DNA from: Candidatus Nanopelagicales bacterium
GTDB lineage: Bacteria; Actinomycetota; Actinomycetes; S36-B12; CAIYMF01
Length of the DNA: 34,266 nucleotides
Direction of reading: 5' to 3'
NCBI GenBank assembly: GCA_017882705.1
Contig: JADGOZ010000021.1
Coordinates: forward strand, 1 to 34,266
In this document: positions 1-7,458 of the stretch, piece after piece
Layout: the number at the start of each line of letters is the position of its first letter
How positions within the stretch are numbered: the stretch's first letter is position 1
Notes under the pieces: model-generated
Databases searched by the model: none
Seen by the model: the letters and a program-made list of their open reading frames with translations, nothing else
What the model was told of the DNA's origin: nothing
Translations under genes and position numbers: made by a program

Positions 1-837
1 GATCAGCCCGAACTGGTAGCCGTCGCTGTAGTTCGTGTTGCCGAACGTCGCGAAGTACAGCATGCCGGCCGCGCCGGCCAGTGCGCCGCCGAGCGCGAAC
101 GTGAACGAGATCGTGCGGTCGACGTCGACCCCCATGAGTCGCGCCGCGTCGCGGTCCTGCGACGTCGCACGCATCGCGCGCCCCTGGCGCGTGCGCTGCA
201 CCACCCAGGTGAGGAGCAGGAGCAGAGGGATCGTCACTCCGGTGACGACGATCGTGGACCAGTCGATGGTGACCGGACCCACCGCGAGACCGCCGTTCGG
301 GACGACGGTGGGCCAGATCCGCTGCCCGGAGCCGTTGAGCTGGAGCCCGACCCACTGCAGCACGAAGCTGAGACCGACGGCCGCGATGAGCGAGGTCAGA
401 CGCGGGGCGTCGCGCAGCCGACGGAACACGACGCGCTCCGCCGACGCGTTGATCCCGGCGCCGGCGGCCATCACCACGACGAGGACGACCACCGTGAGAC
501 CCCAGCCGCGCAGGCCGGGCTCGGTGACGCCGAGCCGCTCCTCGAGCAGGATCGACGCGAACACCGACGCGAGCATGAACAGGTCGCCGTGGGCGAAGTT
601 GATGAGCCCGACGATCCCGTAGACCAGCGTGTAGCCGAGCGCGATGAGGGCGTAGAGGGCGCCCGAGCGCAGGCCCGCGACGGCGACGTCCGCGAACTGC
701 TGCGGGCCGGCGACGAAGTTCCACACCAGCCACGCGACGAGCCCCGCCACGAGGAGTACGCCGACTGCTCGGCCGACCCGCTCGCGCAGGAGCAGGACGG
801 GTCGGGAGTCGGCCGCCTCCACGACGGTCACGGTCAC
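1..837 (-). CDS. livH: Branched-chain amino acid ABC transporter permease, LivH type (3' end cut by window edge)
   Basis: Inner-membrane permease of a LivFGHMJ-type ABC importer for branched-chain amino acids or related compounds. The visible 279 residues read from a GTG at 837 to the window edge, so the C-terminus is missing. An N-terminal membrane segment (about residues 25-40) is followed by the family signature around residue 65 (ALIALGYTLVYGIVGLINFAHGD), recognised here by its GLINFAHGD core, and by the cytoplasmic-loop region containing GRAMRATSQDRDAARLMGVD, typical of LivH/LivM proteins that contact the ATPase. An in-frame TGA lies 15 nt upstream of the GTG, so this is the earliest possible start. 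It is transcribed leftwards, away from the rest of the window; LivM, LivG and LivF would be expected beyond coordinate 1. The substrate cannot be told from the permease alone. Confidence 0.9.
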   Translation of the reverse strand, partial: MTVTVVEAADSRPVLLLRERVGRAVGVLLVAGLVAWLVWNFVAGPQQFADVAVAGLRSGALYALIALGYTLVYGIVGLINFAHGDLFMLASVFASILLEERLGVTEPGLRGWGLTVVVLVVVMAAGAGINASAERVVFRRLRDAPRLTSLIAAVGLSFVLQWVGLQLNGSGQRIWPTVVPNGGLAVGPVTIDWSTIVVTGVTIPLLLLLTWVVQRTRQGRAMRATSQDRDAARLMGVDVDRTISFTFALGGALAGAAGMLYFATFGNTNYSDGYQFGLI

Positions 838-894
838 GCGCGCAGCCTGTCAGGTCGCCGTCGGAGATGCGCACGCATGCCGTGGGCCTTCGGC

Positions 895-900
895 TACCGT
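895..900 (+). promoter_or_regulatory. Probable -10 box for a leaderless transcript of the DUF4287 gene
   Basis: TACCGT fits the actinobacterial TANNNT -10 consensus and ends 6 nt before the ATG at 907, so transcription would begin at or next to the start codon. The same hexamer with the same 6-nt gap occurs before the genes at 10108 and 12020. No convincing -35 is visible and there is no Shine-Dalgarno sequence. Inference from spacing only. Confidence 0.4.
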
Positions 901-906
901 CGCCGC

Positions 907-1113
907 ATGGCGGAGAAGGTCACGGGTCCGGCGTCGTACTTCCCATCGATCGAGAAGAAGTACGGCCAGCCGGCCGACCACTGGATGACGGAGCTCGAGA
1001 AGGTCGCCGACCGTACTCACATGCAGCAGGTCGAGTGGCTCAAGACCGAGCACGGGATCGGCCACGGCCACGCGAACGCCCTCGTGGCGGTGTTCCGCTC
1101 GACGCAGCGCTGA
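907..1113 (+). CDS. Small DUF4287 domain protein
   Basis: A 68-residue protein of unknown function. The C-terminal half, with VEWLKTEHGIGHGHANALVA, is the recognisable DUF4287 signature (WLK...GxGHGHA), and the N-terminal part contains the short EKKYGQP element common in these proteins. DUF4287 proteins are small, soluble, and often found alone. The ATG at 907 was chosen because the frame extends upstream without any coding character and a TANNNT box sits 6 nt before it, suggesting leaderless translation. It is flanked by the divergent livH and by a convergent anti-sigma-like gene, so it is probably monocistronic. No membrane segment or signal peptide is present. No biochemical role can be assigned. 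Confidence 0.8.
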   Translation: MAEKVTGPASYFPSIEKKYGQPADHWMTELEKVADRTHMQQVEWLKTEHGIGHGHANALVAVFRSTQR

Positions 1114-1147
1114 CGAGCAGGCACCACGGCGTCGCGCGCGCAGGCGG

Positions 1148-1534
1148 CTACCGGTCGAGGGTGGCGACGACGGTCGTGTGGGTCTCGTCGGCATCGATCA
1201 CGAGCGCGGTGCACAGCGCCTGCACGATGGCGAGACCGCGGCCGCTCCCCGGGCTGGGGTCCGAGCCGTCCCAGGGCCCGCCGTCGTGGCAGGTGAGGAC
1301 CACGCGGTGCCGCCCGCCGTCGTCATCGAGCAGGACCTCGAGGGTCACCGGGGGCTCACCGTGGCGGACGGCGTTGCCCACGAGCTCGCTGGTCACGAGG
1401 CGCACGTCGTCGACGAGGTCCTCCAGCCCGACCAGCGCCGGCCAGGCGGCCCGGACGGCCTCTCCGACGTCGCGCCGGGCCGATCCCACGACCTGCGGGG
1501 CGTGCTCGAGGGCGAGACGGAGCCGGGTCACCAT
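1148..1534 (-). CDS. HATPase_c anti-sigma-factor-like ATP-binding protein (SpoIIAB/RsbW type)
   Basis: A 128-residue stand-alone GHKL ATPase domain of the kind that acts as a serine-kinase anti-sigma factor in actinobacteria. The N-box is visible at about residues 49-58 (TSELVGNAVRHG: the Asn binds Mg-ATP), followed by an acidic loop and a G1-like DGGPWDGSD and a G2-like GSGRGLAIVQAL. It lacks a histidine-kinase dimerisation domain, so a sensor kinase is unlikely. The gene starts 6 nt after the stop of the alpha/beta hydrolase gene and is probably cotranscribed with it. No partner sigma factor or anti-anti-sigma (STAS) gene is adjacent, so its target is unknown. The ATG at 1534 is followed directly by a GTG that could also initiate. 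Confidence 0.82.
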   Translation of the reverse strand: MVTRLRLALEHAPQVVGSARRDVGEAVRAAWPALVGLEDLVDDVRLVTSELVGNAVRHGEPPVTLEVLLDDDGGRHRVVLTCHDGGPWDGSDPSPGSGRGLAIVQALCTALVIDADETHTTVVATLDR

Positions 1535-1540
1535 GCTCGT

Positions 1541-2422
1541 CTACCCGGGCGTGCGGGTGGCGAAACCCCGGAGCACCGAGTCGAGGACCTGGGCGGTGAG
1601 CTCGGGGAGCTCCGCCGCGGGCGAGTGGCCGGCGCCGGGCACGACCGCCGCGGCCGTCCCGACCGCCGCGGCGACGGCGTCCTGCTCCTCGACGGTCCAG
1701 GCGTCGTCGGCCGGCCCGTAGACGACGGCGACGGGGAAGCCGCCGAGCGCGAGGGCGGCGAGCTCGGCGGTGCGGTCCGGGGTGTCGAGCAGGATCCCGG
1801 TCTTCGCCCGCAGCCCATAGGGGCTGTTCGACGTGAACCGTCGGCGCATGAAGGCGGCGACGGCGTCCGAGGGCGGAACCCAGCCACCCTCGCGGTCGGC
1901 CGCCTCCTTGACGTCGTAGACGACCTCGAGCGGCACGTGGGGCAGAGCGCTGTGGAGAGCCCCCATGCCGTCGTGATGGCGCTGCGGGAGGGTGCCGGGG
2001 CCGGAGCAGAGCAGCGTGAGCGAGGCGAGGCCCTCGCCGCCGCTCGCGAGCACCGCCTCACGTGCCACCAGGCCGCCGAACGAGTGCCCGACCACGTGGA
2101 CCGGACCCGGTCCCAGGTCGCGGGCCACCTCGAGGAGGTCGTCGGCGAGCCGGGGCAGGGTGTAGGCCGACTCGTCCTCCGGGCCGACGGACTCGTGCTG
2201 GCCCCGCTGGTCGTAGGCCACGGTGGTCCAGCCCAGGGCCGCCAGCGGCTCGAGGATCGCGATGAAGTCCTCCTTGGAGCCGGTCCAGCCCGGGACGAGC
2301 AGGACCGTGCCGGCGCGCTCGCCGACGCCCTCGACCCGAAGGCCGACCAGGGGCCCCCGCGACGTCGGGAGGGTGACGCGACGCGCGGACGGAGGGAGGT
2401 CGACGTAGGGCGGGGTGCTCAC
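1541..2422 (-). CDS. Alpha/beta hydrolase
   Basis: A 293-residue soluble alpha/beta-hydrolase-fold protein. It contains the oxyanion-hole region VLLVPGWTGSKEDF (about residues 40-53), a strand with AYDQRGQHES, the nucleophile elbow GHSFGG (Ser within VVGHSFGGLVA), a late acidic residue in VVYGPADDAW and the catalytic His in PGAGHSPAAE. All three triad positions are therefore present. Ester, lactone or epoxide hydrolysis is possible; the substrate cannot be predicted. The GTG start at 2422 is preferred because a TAGTCT box lies 7 nt upstream, and upstream of it the frame runs antisense to the ParA gene. It lies head to head with parA and is followed after 6 nt by the HATPase gene on the same strand. 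Confidence 0.88.
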   Translation of the reverse strand: MSTPPYVDLPPSARRVTLPTSRGPLVGLRVEGVGERAGTVLLVPGWTGSKEDFIAILEPLAALGWTTVAYDQRGQHESVGPEDESAYTLPRLADDLLEVARDLGPGPVHVVGHSFGGLVAREAVLASGGEGLASLTLLCSGPGTLPQRHHDGMGALHSALPHVPLEVVYDVKEAADREGGWVPPSDAVAAFMRRRFTSNSPYGLRAKTGILLDTPDRTAELAALALGGFPVAVVYGPADDAWTVEEQDAVAAAVGTAAAVVPGAGHSPAAELPELTAQVLDSVLRGFATRTPG

Positions 2423-2429
2423 GGACGGC

Positions 2430-2435
2430 AGACTA
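2430..2435 (-). promoter_or_regulatory. Probable -10 box of the hydrolase gene, leaderless
   Basis: On the minus strand TAGTCT (TANNNT) ends 7 nt before the GTG at 2422, which would place the first transcribed base on or next to the start codon. No -35 element is clear. The only support is the match and the spacing, shared with other genes in the window. Confidence 0.35.
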
Positions 2436-2485
2436 CGGACCAGGGCCCGGGGCACCGGCCCCGGGATCCGAGGAGGCGAGCGCGG

Positions 2486-3259
2486 ATGGCACGGACGATC
2501 GCGGTCGCGAGCCAGAAGGGCGGCGTCGGCAAGACGACGACCGTCGCCTCGCTCGGCGTCGCGCTGGCCGAGCTCGGCCAGCGCGTCCTGCTCGTCGACC
2601 TCGACCCGCAGGCCTGCCTGACGTTCTCGTTGGGCATCGACCCGGAGGACCTGGAGCGCTCGGTCCACGAGGTCCTCACCGGCGAGGCGCGCATCCGTGA
2701 CGTCGTCGTCAGCACCGAGGACGGCGTCGACCTGGTGCCGGCGACCATCGAGCTCGCGCGCGTCGAGGCGGCGCTCCTGACCCGTGGCGCGCGCGAGCAC
2801 ACGCTCGACGACGCGCTCGGCGACCTGCGGTCGCAGTACGACTGGGTGATCCTCGACTGCCCGCCCACGCTGGGCATCCTCACGATCAACGCCCTCACCG
2901 CCGCCGACGAGGTGATCGTGCCGCTGCAGTGCGAGACCCTCGCGCACCGCGGGGTCGGTCAGCTCATCGAGACCGTGCGTGACGTGGCCCGGGTGACGAA
3001 CCCGCGACTGACGATCAGCGGGATCCTGCCGACGATGTACGACGGTCGCACGTCGCACGCCCGCGCGGTGCTCGCGGACATCTACGAGCGCTACGACATC
3101 CCGGTGCTCGACCCGCCGATCGCCCGCTCGGTGCGCTTCGCCGAGGCTCCCGCGCTCGGCCGCTCCGCGCTCGCGACCTCGAGCCACCTGCGCGGTGTCG
3201 AGGCCTACCGCGTCCACGCGACGCGCATGGTCGACGAACGGAAGGGCCACCGGGCATGA
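2486..3259 (+). CDS. ParA/MinD-family ATPase
   Basis: A 257-residue P-loop ATPase of the ParA/Soj class. The deviant Walker A motif KGGVGKTT is at residues 11-18 with the signature first lysine, followed by LLVDLDPQA (Walker A' Asp) and the Walker B region WVILDCPPTLG. ATG 2486 is preceded by AGGAGG at 2471-2476, a good ribosome binding site. No ParB gene or parS-like sites accompany it, so it is unlikely to be the main chromosome-partition ParA. It corresponds in position to the orphan ParA next to the RhlE helicase in mycobacteria (Rv3213c). Its stop overlaps the next start by 4 nt (ATGA), so it is translationally coupled to the L,D-transpeptidase, which may hint at cell-envelope positioning. 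That link is inference. Confidence 0.92.
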   Translation: MARTIAVASQKGGVGKTTTVASLGVALAELGQRVLLVDLDPQACLTFSLGIDPEDLERSVHEVLTGEARIRDVVVSTEDGVDLVPATIELARVEAALLTRGAREHTLDDALGDLRSQYDWVILDCPPTLGILTINALTAADEVIVPLQCETLAHRGVGQLIETVRDVARVTNPRLTISGILPTMYDGRTSHARAVLADIYERYDIPVLDPPIARSVRFAEAPALGRSALATSSHLRGVEAYRVHATRMVDERKGHRA

Positions 3260-3858
3260 GTCGGACCACCGCACGGCGTACGACGTCCGTCCTCGCCGCG
3301 GTCGTGGCGCTGGTCGCGATGCTCAGCGGGACCAGCGCCGTCGCGATCGCCCCGACCGCACCGGTCGGCACCGCGTCGTCGCACGCCGCGACCCCACGAC
3401 CGGCACCGCCGAAGCCCCCCGCGGTCGTCGTGCCGAAGAACGCCGGCCATCTCCCGCTGCCCGCGCGTTCCGGGAGCGGGCGCCGGATCGTCTACAGCGA
3501 GAAGACCCCGCAGCACGTGTGGCTCGTCGAGGCCGACGGCACGATCGTCGCCGACTACGCGGCCAGCGGTCGCGCCGACTGGCCCATGCCGGGGACCTAT
3601 CACGTCTTCAGCCAGTCGCGGTACAGCTCGGCGACCGGGCTGACGTTCGCGTACATGACCCGCTTCGCCCACGGCCGGCACGCCAACATCGGGTTCCACA
3701 CCATCCCGCGCTACAACGGCAGCCACCAGCTCACCCACCCGGTCTCGGCGCTCGGCCTGCCGGTCGGCCATGGCGGCTGCGTGCACCTCACCGACGCCGG
3801 TGCGGCCTTCCTCTATCGCTGGGCGCGGATCGGAACGACCGTCGTCGTCCTGCGCTAG
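3256..3858 (+). CDS. Secreted L,D-transpeptidase (YkuD family)
   Basis: A 200-residue exported protein. Residues 1-31 are a typical signal peptide (RTTARR, then a hydrophobic stretch ending around SAVA), followed by a Pro/Ala-rich linker (about 35-60) and a compact YkuD catalytic domain. The domain has the conserved His in NIGFHTIP and the catalytic Cys near residue 175 in GHGGCVHL, a variant of the usual HGCIRL/SGCVR motif. Such enzymes make 3-3 peptidoglycan cross-links or attach proteins to peptidoglycan; short single-domain forms like this may also be carboxypeptidase-like. The ATG lies in the ATGA overlap with the parA stop, so the two are coupled. A hairpin terminator follows directly. 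Confidence 0.88.
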   Translation: MSRTTARRTTSVLAAVVALVAMLSGTSAVAIAPTAPVGTASSHAATPRPAPPKPPAVVVPKNAGHLPLPARSGSGRRIVYSEKTPQHVWLVEADGTIVADYAASGRADWPMPGTYHVFSQSRYSSATGLTFAYMTRFAHGRHANIGFHTIPRYNGSHQLTHPVSALGLPVGHGGCVHLTDAGAAFLYRWARIGTTVVVLR

Positions 3859-3862
3859 TCGA

Positions 3863-3904
3863 ACGACGAAGGCAACCGCTCGCGAGAACGGGGGCCTTCG
3901 TCGT
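3863..3904. terminator. Bidirectional hairpin between convergent genes
   Basis: An 11-bp perfect inverted repeat (ACGACGAAGGC at 3863-3873 and its complement at 3894-3904) with a 20-nt loop sits between the stops of the L,D-transpeptidase (3858) and the helicase (3913). Location and symmetry suit a two-way terminator; no U-tract is present, as is usual in high-GC actinobacteria. Confidence 0.65.
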
Positions 3905-3912
3905 ACGGCGGA

Positions 3913-5607
3913 TCAGTCGTCGGTGCCCGACTCGGGCGCGGACTCGGTGCCGCCGCCCTCGCCCCCGCGACCGCGGCCGCCGCGACGGCGACGGCGACGC
4001 GGTGCGCCGCCCTCGGTCTCGGCGGCGGTGTCCGGGCCGGCGGCGGGCGCCCCGGTGCTGGCGGCGACGGCCACGGGAGCGGTCGTGTCCGCGGCCACGG
4101 CGCCGTCCGGTGTCGAGCCGGAACGGGTGCGCTTGCGCGGCTGACGCGGCTGACGCGGCTCGCGCGGGGCGCGCTCCTCGTCCTTGGCGGCGTGGTCCTT
4201 GTGACCCTTGCCGTCCTTGTGGTCGTGCTTGTCCTTGTGGTGCTTGTCGCGGTCGCCGTGCGGCTTGTCGCCGTGCGACTTGTTGCGCTTGCCTGCGGCG
4301 GCACCGGTCTCGCCGAGGTCCTCGATCACCTCGGCGTCGAGGCCGGCGCGCTGCTGCTTGGCCTTCGGCAGGCGCCCCTTGGTGCCCTCGGGGATGTTCA
4401 GGCCGGTGTAGATGTGCGGGCTCGAGGAGTAGGTCTCGATCGGCTCCTCGAAGGGGAGCCCGAGGGTCTGCGCGATCATCTTCCAGCGGTGCAGGTCGTC
4501 CCAGTCGACGAGCGTGAGCGCGACGCCGGAGTTGCCGGCGCGGCCGGTGCGGCCGATGCGGTGCAGGTAGGTCTTGTCGTCCTCCGGGCACTCCCAGTTG
4601 ATGACGTGCGTGACGTCCGCGACGTCGATGCCGCGGGCCGCGACGTCGGTGGCGACGAGGACGTCGACCTTGCCGTTGCGGAAGGCGCGCAGCGCCTGCT
4701 CGCGGGCGCCCTGACCGAGGTCGCCGTGCACGGCCGCGGCCGCGAAGCCGCGGTCGACGAGGTCGTCGGACACCCGCTGCGCGTTGCGCTTGGTGCGGCA
4801 GAAGAGGATGGTCAACCCTCGGCCGTCGGCCTGCAGGACGCGGGCGATGATCTCCTGCTTGTCCATGCTGTGCGCGCGCCACACGTGCTGCTCCGTCGCG
4901 GCGACCAGGGTGCTGTCGTCGTTGGGGTTGATCGCGCGGATGTGGGTCGGCTGCGTCATGTAGCGACGCGCCAGCGCGACGATCTGGCCCGGCATGGTCG
5001 CTGAGAACAGCATCGTCTGGCGGACCGGCGGCACGAGCGCCACGATGCGCTCGACGTCGGGCAGGAAACCCATGTCGAGCATCTCGTCGGCCTCGTCGAG
5101 GACGAGCGTCTTGACGTTCTTGAGGTTGACGAGGCCCTGGCGCGCCAGGTCGATGAGACGACCCGGGGTGCCGACGACGACCTCGATGCCCTTCTGCAGC
5201 GCCTCGACCTGGGGCTCGTAGGCGCGCCCGCCGTAGACGCACAGCACGCGGACGCCGCGCTTGCGGCCGGCCTTCTGCAGGTCGCTGGCGACCTGGATGC
5301 CGAGCTCGCGGGTCGGGACGATGATCAGGGCCTGCGGCTTGCCCTTGACCGCGTCGGGCTGGTCGTCGAAGCCCTCGTCGTCCGGGGCGATGAGGCGCTG
5401 GAGCGCCGGGATGCCGAAGCCGAGGGTCTTGCCGGTGCCGGTCTTGGCCTGACCGATGAGGTCGTTGCCCGCGAGGGCGAGGGGGAGGGTGAGCTCCTGG
5501 ATGGGGAAGGCGGTGACGATGCCGTCCTCGGCGAGCGCCTCGACGGTCTTGGGGTGGACCCCCAGCTCGGCGAAGGTCTTGGGCTCGACGATCGGGGCGC
5601 TCATCAT
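3913..5607 (-). CDS. DEAD-box ATP-dependent RNA helicase (RhlE-like)
   Basis: A 564-residue RNA helicase with both RecA-like domains. Motifs in order: Q motif FPIQE (34-38), motif I AKTGTGKT (54-61), PTRELG (98-103), TPGR (147-150), DEAD (171-174), SAT (about 203-205), then ARGID and HRIGRTGR in domain 2. It remodels RNA duplexes, likely in RNA decay, ribosome assembly or cold adaptation. The long C-terminal extension (about 420-564) is low complexity: a His/Lys/Asp-rich block, a basic RQPRQPRKR block, an Ala/Pro/Thr linker, then an Arg/Gly-rich RNA-binding tail. Position matches mycobacterial RhlE (Rv3211). The ATG at 5607 lacks a ribosome binding site; an in-frame CTG at 5655 has GGAG 6 nt upstream and would add 16 residues, so the true start is uncertain. 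Confidence 0.93.
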   Translation of the reverse strand: MMSAPIVEPKTFAELGVHPKTVEALAEDGIVTAFPIQELTLPLALAGNDLIGQAKTGTGKTLGFGIPALQRLIAPDDEGFDDQPDAVKGKPQALIIVPTRELGIQVASDLQKAGRKRGVRVLCVYGGRAYEPQVEALQKGIEVVVGTPGRLIDLARQGLVNLKNVKTLVLDEADEMLDMGFLPDVERIVALVPPVRQTMLFSATMPGQIVALARRYMTQPTHIRAINPNDDSTLVAATEQHVWRAHSMDKQEIIARVLQADGRGLTILFCRTKRNAQRVSDDLVDRGFAAAAVHGDLGQGAREQALRAFRNGKVDVLVATDVAARGIDVADVTHVINWECPEDDKTYLHRIGRTGRAGNSGVALTLVDWDDLHRWKMIAQTLGLPFEEPIETYSSSPHIYTGLNIPEGTKGRLPKAKQQRAGLDAEVIEDLGETGAAAGKRNKSHGDKPHGDRDKHHKDKHDHKDGKGHKDHAAKDEERAPREPRQPRQPRKRTRSGSTPDGAVAADTTAPVAVAASTGAPAAGPDTAAETEGGAPRRRRRRGGRGRGGEGGGTESAPESGTDD

Positions 5608-5829
5608 GTCGACGTCGGGGGTCGCGTCGGCGTGCAGGTCGGTCTCGGTGCTCAGGGCGTGCTCCGTGGGTAGGCCGAGGCGCAGAGTCGTGACGCTGCG
5701 CAGGCGTGTTCCGGGGTCAGCGGAGGGGTCTGCGACTCCCAGGACTCGCCGTGCTCCCGTGAGGGCGCCGCCGGCGGGCTGGTCACGGAGGTGGATGATG
5801 CGTCGGCCGTGACCGGTGATGACCGGTCC

Positions 5830-5835
5830 AGTCTA
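5830..5835 (-). promoter_or_regulatory. Possible -10 box of the helicase gene; long leader
   Basis: Minus-strand TAGACT (TANNNT) lies within a cluster of ACCGGT repeats in the 5656-5943 intergenic stretch between the divergent helicase and ferritin-like genes. If used, it would give the helicase mRNA a leader of roughly 165-215 nt, which is common for cold-inducible DEAD-box helicases. No -35 is visible and no gene was found in this stretch. Confidence 0.25.
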
Positions 5836-5929
5836 CCGGTGAACCGGCCCTCGTCCCCCCGCACGAGCGCGCGGCGGGGTCCCGGCTCGCCTACGGCGCC
5901 GTGCGGCGGCGTCCGGGCCTGGGACGACG

Positions 5930-5935
5930 TACGCT
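5930..5935 (+). promoter_or_regulatory. Probable -10 box of the ferritin-like gene
   Basis: TACGCT fits TANNNT and ends 8 nt before the GTG at 5944, consistent with a leaderless or nearly leaderless transcript. There is no purine-rich ribosome binding site in the gap. No clear -35. Confidence 0.35.
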
Positions 5936-5943
5936 CCGGACCC

Positions 5944-6666
5944 GTGAGCGACTCTCGGCACGGACACGGCCACCCGGACGCCCCGACACCCTCCGACCTG
6001 GTCGAGGACGAGGACTACCGCCTCGCCGTGGTCGACCTGCTGGGCGTGCTCGCCTACACCGAGCTCGTCGCGTTCGAGCGCCTCGCCGCCGACGCCTCGC
6101 TCGCCCCGACGATCTCCGACGAGGCTGCGCTGGCGCTCATGGCGACCGCCGAGATCCGGCACTTCACCCGCCTGGCCGAGCGGCTCGCCGAGCTCGGGGC
6201 CGACCCGTCGGCGGCCATGGAGCCGTTCGTCGGCCCGATCGGGGAGTTCCACGCCAAGACCGCGCCCGGCGACTGGCTGGAGAGCCTGGTCAAGGCCTAC
6301 GTCGGCGACGGCATCGCCACGGACTTCTACCGCGAGATCGCCGGGCAGGTGGATCCCGAGACCCGCGCGCTGGTGCTCGAGGTGTGCAGCGACACCGGCC
6401 ACGCGAACTTCGCCGTGGCCACCGTGCGCGCTGCGATCGATGCCGACCCGCGCATCGGCGGACGCCTGGCGTTGTGGGGTCGGCGTCTCGTCGGCGAGGC
6501 GATGTCGCAGGCCCAGCACGTCGCCGGCGAGCGCGACGGCCTCGCGTCCCTGGTCGTCGGCGGCGTCGACCGCCCCGGCATGGGCCTCGCCGAGCTCGGC
6601 GCGATGTTCCACCGCCTCACCGAGGCCCACACCAGACGCATGCAGACACTCGGGTTGCAGGCCTAG
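5944..6666 (+). CDS. Ferritin-like fold protein (MiaE-like family, Rv3210c type)
   Basis: A 240-residue all-helical protein of the ferritin-like superfamily found next to RhlE helicases in actinobacteria. Potential di-iron ligands are seen in YTELVAFERL (about residues 38-47), in MATAEIRHF (an ExxH pair, about 66-74) and in LEVCSDTGHANF, where the second pair reads D-x-x-H rather than E-x-x-H. Related annotation is tRNA-(ms2io6A)-hydroxylase-like, but no direct evidence ties this protein to tRNA modification. The first 18 residues are Ser/His/Pro-rich and probably disordered. GTG at 5944 was chosen because the sequence upstream is not protein-like and a TANNNT box lies 8 nt away. It is transcribed divergently from the helicase and ends at a strong hairpin. 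Confidence 0.8.
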   Translation: MSDSRHGHGHPDAPTPSDLVEDEDYRLAVVDLLGVLAYTELVAFERLAADASLAPTISDEAALALMATAEIRHFTRLAERLAELGADPSAAMEPFVGPIGEFHAKTAPGDWLESLVKAYVGDGIATDFYREIAGQVDPETRALVLEVCSDTGHANFAVATVRAAIDADPRIGGRLALWGRRLVGEAMSQAQHVAGERDGLASLVVGGVDRPGMGLAELGAMFHRLTEAHTRRMQTLGLQA

Positions 6667-6686
6667 ACAGCGACTCTCGGCTGGGC

Positions 6687-6714
6687 CCCCGCTGAGCCGC
6701 AGGCTCAGTAGGGG
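6687..6714. terminator. Hairpin between ferritin-like and Rieske genes
   Basis: CTGAGCC at 6692-6698 pairs perfectly with GGCTCAG at 6702-6708 across a GCA loop, and CCCC (6687-6690) pairs with GGGG (6711-6714) after one mismatch. It lies between two convergent stops and can end transcription from both sides. Confidence 0.6.
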
Positions 6715-6743
6715 AGCAGACACTCGGCCTTCAGGCCTCAGCG

Positions 6744-7262
6744 TCAGGCCTGCACGCTGATCGTCGTCCCGGTCACGGTCACCGGGATCGAGGCGAGGGG
6801 GGCGGGTGCAGGGCCGCTCTGCACGGATCCGTCGGTGGCGGAGAACTGGCTGTTGTGGCAGGGGCAGGTGATCGTGCCGCTCGCCACCGAGGCGACCGTG
6901 CAGCCCTGGTGGGTGCAGACGGCGGTGAACGCCTTGTAGGTACCCGCGACGGGCTGGGTGACCACGACCCTCTGGTCGGCGAGGATCGTGCCGCCGCCCA
7001 CGGGCACGTCGGACGTCGAGACCTGGATGCCGCTCGCGGCCGACGTCGACGCGGCGGGGCTGGACACGGCGGGGGCGCCGGCAGCGGGGGTGCTCGCGGC
7101 CGGAGCCGTGGCGGCGGACGAGGCGGAGCCGCTGGACGCGCCGCAGGCGGCGGTGACTGCCGCGGCCACGGCCGCCACTCCGCCGGTCACCAGGACCTGA
7201 CGGCGGCTCAGCCCTCGTACCTCGTCCGTCGGTGCGGCCGTGCGGTCGTCGAGCTGCGTCAT
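6744..7262 (-). CDS. Secreted Rieske [2Fe-2S] lipoprotein, Tat-type signal
   Basis: A 172-residue exported iron-sulfur protein. The N-terminus carries a twin-arginine motif (LSRRQVLV at about residues 18-25), a hydrophobic stretch and AAC, a possible lipobox cysteine at about residue 40, then a long Ala/Ser/Pro linker to about residue 75. The Rieske fold follows, with both cluster motifs intact: CTHQGC and CPCHNSQF, giving the Cys-His/Cys-His ligand set. It likely passes electrons at the outer face of the membrane; no oxygenase or cytochrome partner is adjacent. It is divergent from an ECF sigma operon, and its upstream region holds a matching ECF-type promoter, so it is probably a direct target of that sigma factor. 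GGAGG lies 4 nt before the ATG. Confidence 0.9.
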   Translation of the reverse strand: MTQLDDRTAAPTDEVRGLSRRQVLVTGGVAAVAAAVTAACGASSGSASSAATAPAASTPAAGAPAVSSPAASTSAASGIQVSTSDVPVGGGTILADQRVVVTQPVAGTYKAFTAVCTHQGCTVASVASGTITCPCHNSQFSATDGSVQSGPAPAPLASIPVTVTGTTISVQA

Positions 7263-7316
7263 GCTGCCTCCAGGTGGAGTGGGGCCGGGCGGAGGAGGGG
7301 TCTCGTCTCATGAGTC

Positions 7317-7344
7317 TCTACGGATGCGGGGCCTCCGGAGTTCA
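7317..7344 (-). promoter_or_regulatory. ECF-type promoter for the Rieske gene
   Basis: On the minus strand TGAACT (7344-7339), a 16-nt spacer, then CGTAGA (7322-7317). This matches the TGAAC...CGT form recognised by SigK/SigL-type ECF factors and has the same spacing as the promoter facing the other way at 7459-7486. It would give the Rieske mRNA a leader of about 50 nt. Confidence 0.6.
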
Positions 7345-7458
7345 GGGCGATCGACCGCACACGGGATTCACACCCGATGCTCAGCGTGACGAGCTGCGGT
7401 CCGAGCCGCTGGTGCCACCCCCGCGCCGGGGCAGTCCTCCGATCCAGGGGTGTTCTCG

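Noticed and set aside
1148..1534. Two-component sensor kinase
   Set aside because: Only the ATP-binding domain is present; no membrane sensor, dimerisation domain or response regulator is adjacent.
1178..2485. A 436-codon upstream extension of the ParA frame
   Set aside because: It is antisense to the hydrolase and HATPase genes; ParA family similarity and the AGGAGG site begin at 2486.
2486..3259. Chromosome-partition parAB locus
   Set aside because: There is no ParB gene and no parS-like repeat; the neighbours match the orphan ParA next to RhlE instead.
3195..4517. Long open frames opposite or out of phase with the ParA, transpeptidase and helicase genes
   Set aside because: They are Arg/Pro/Ala-rich, have no domains and arise from the high GC content; the real genes in other frames have full motif sets.
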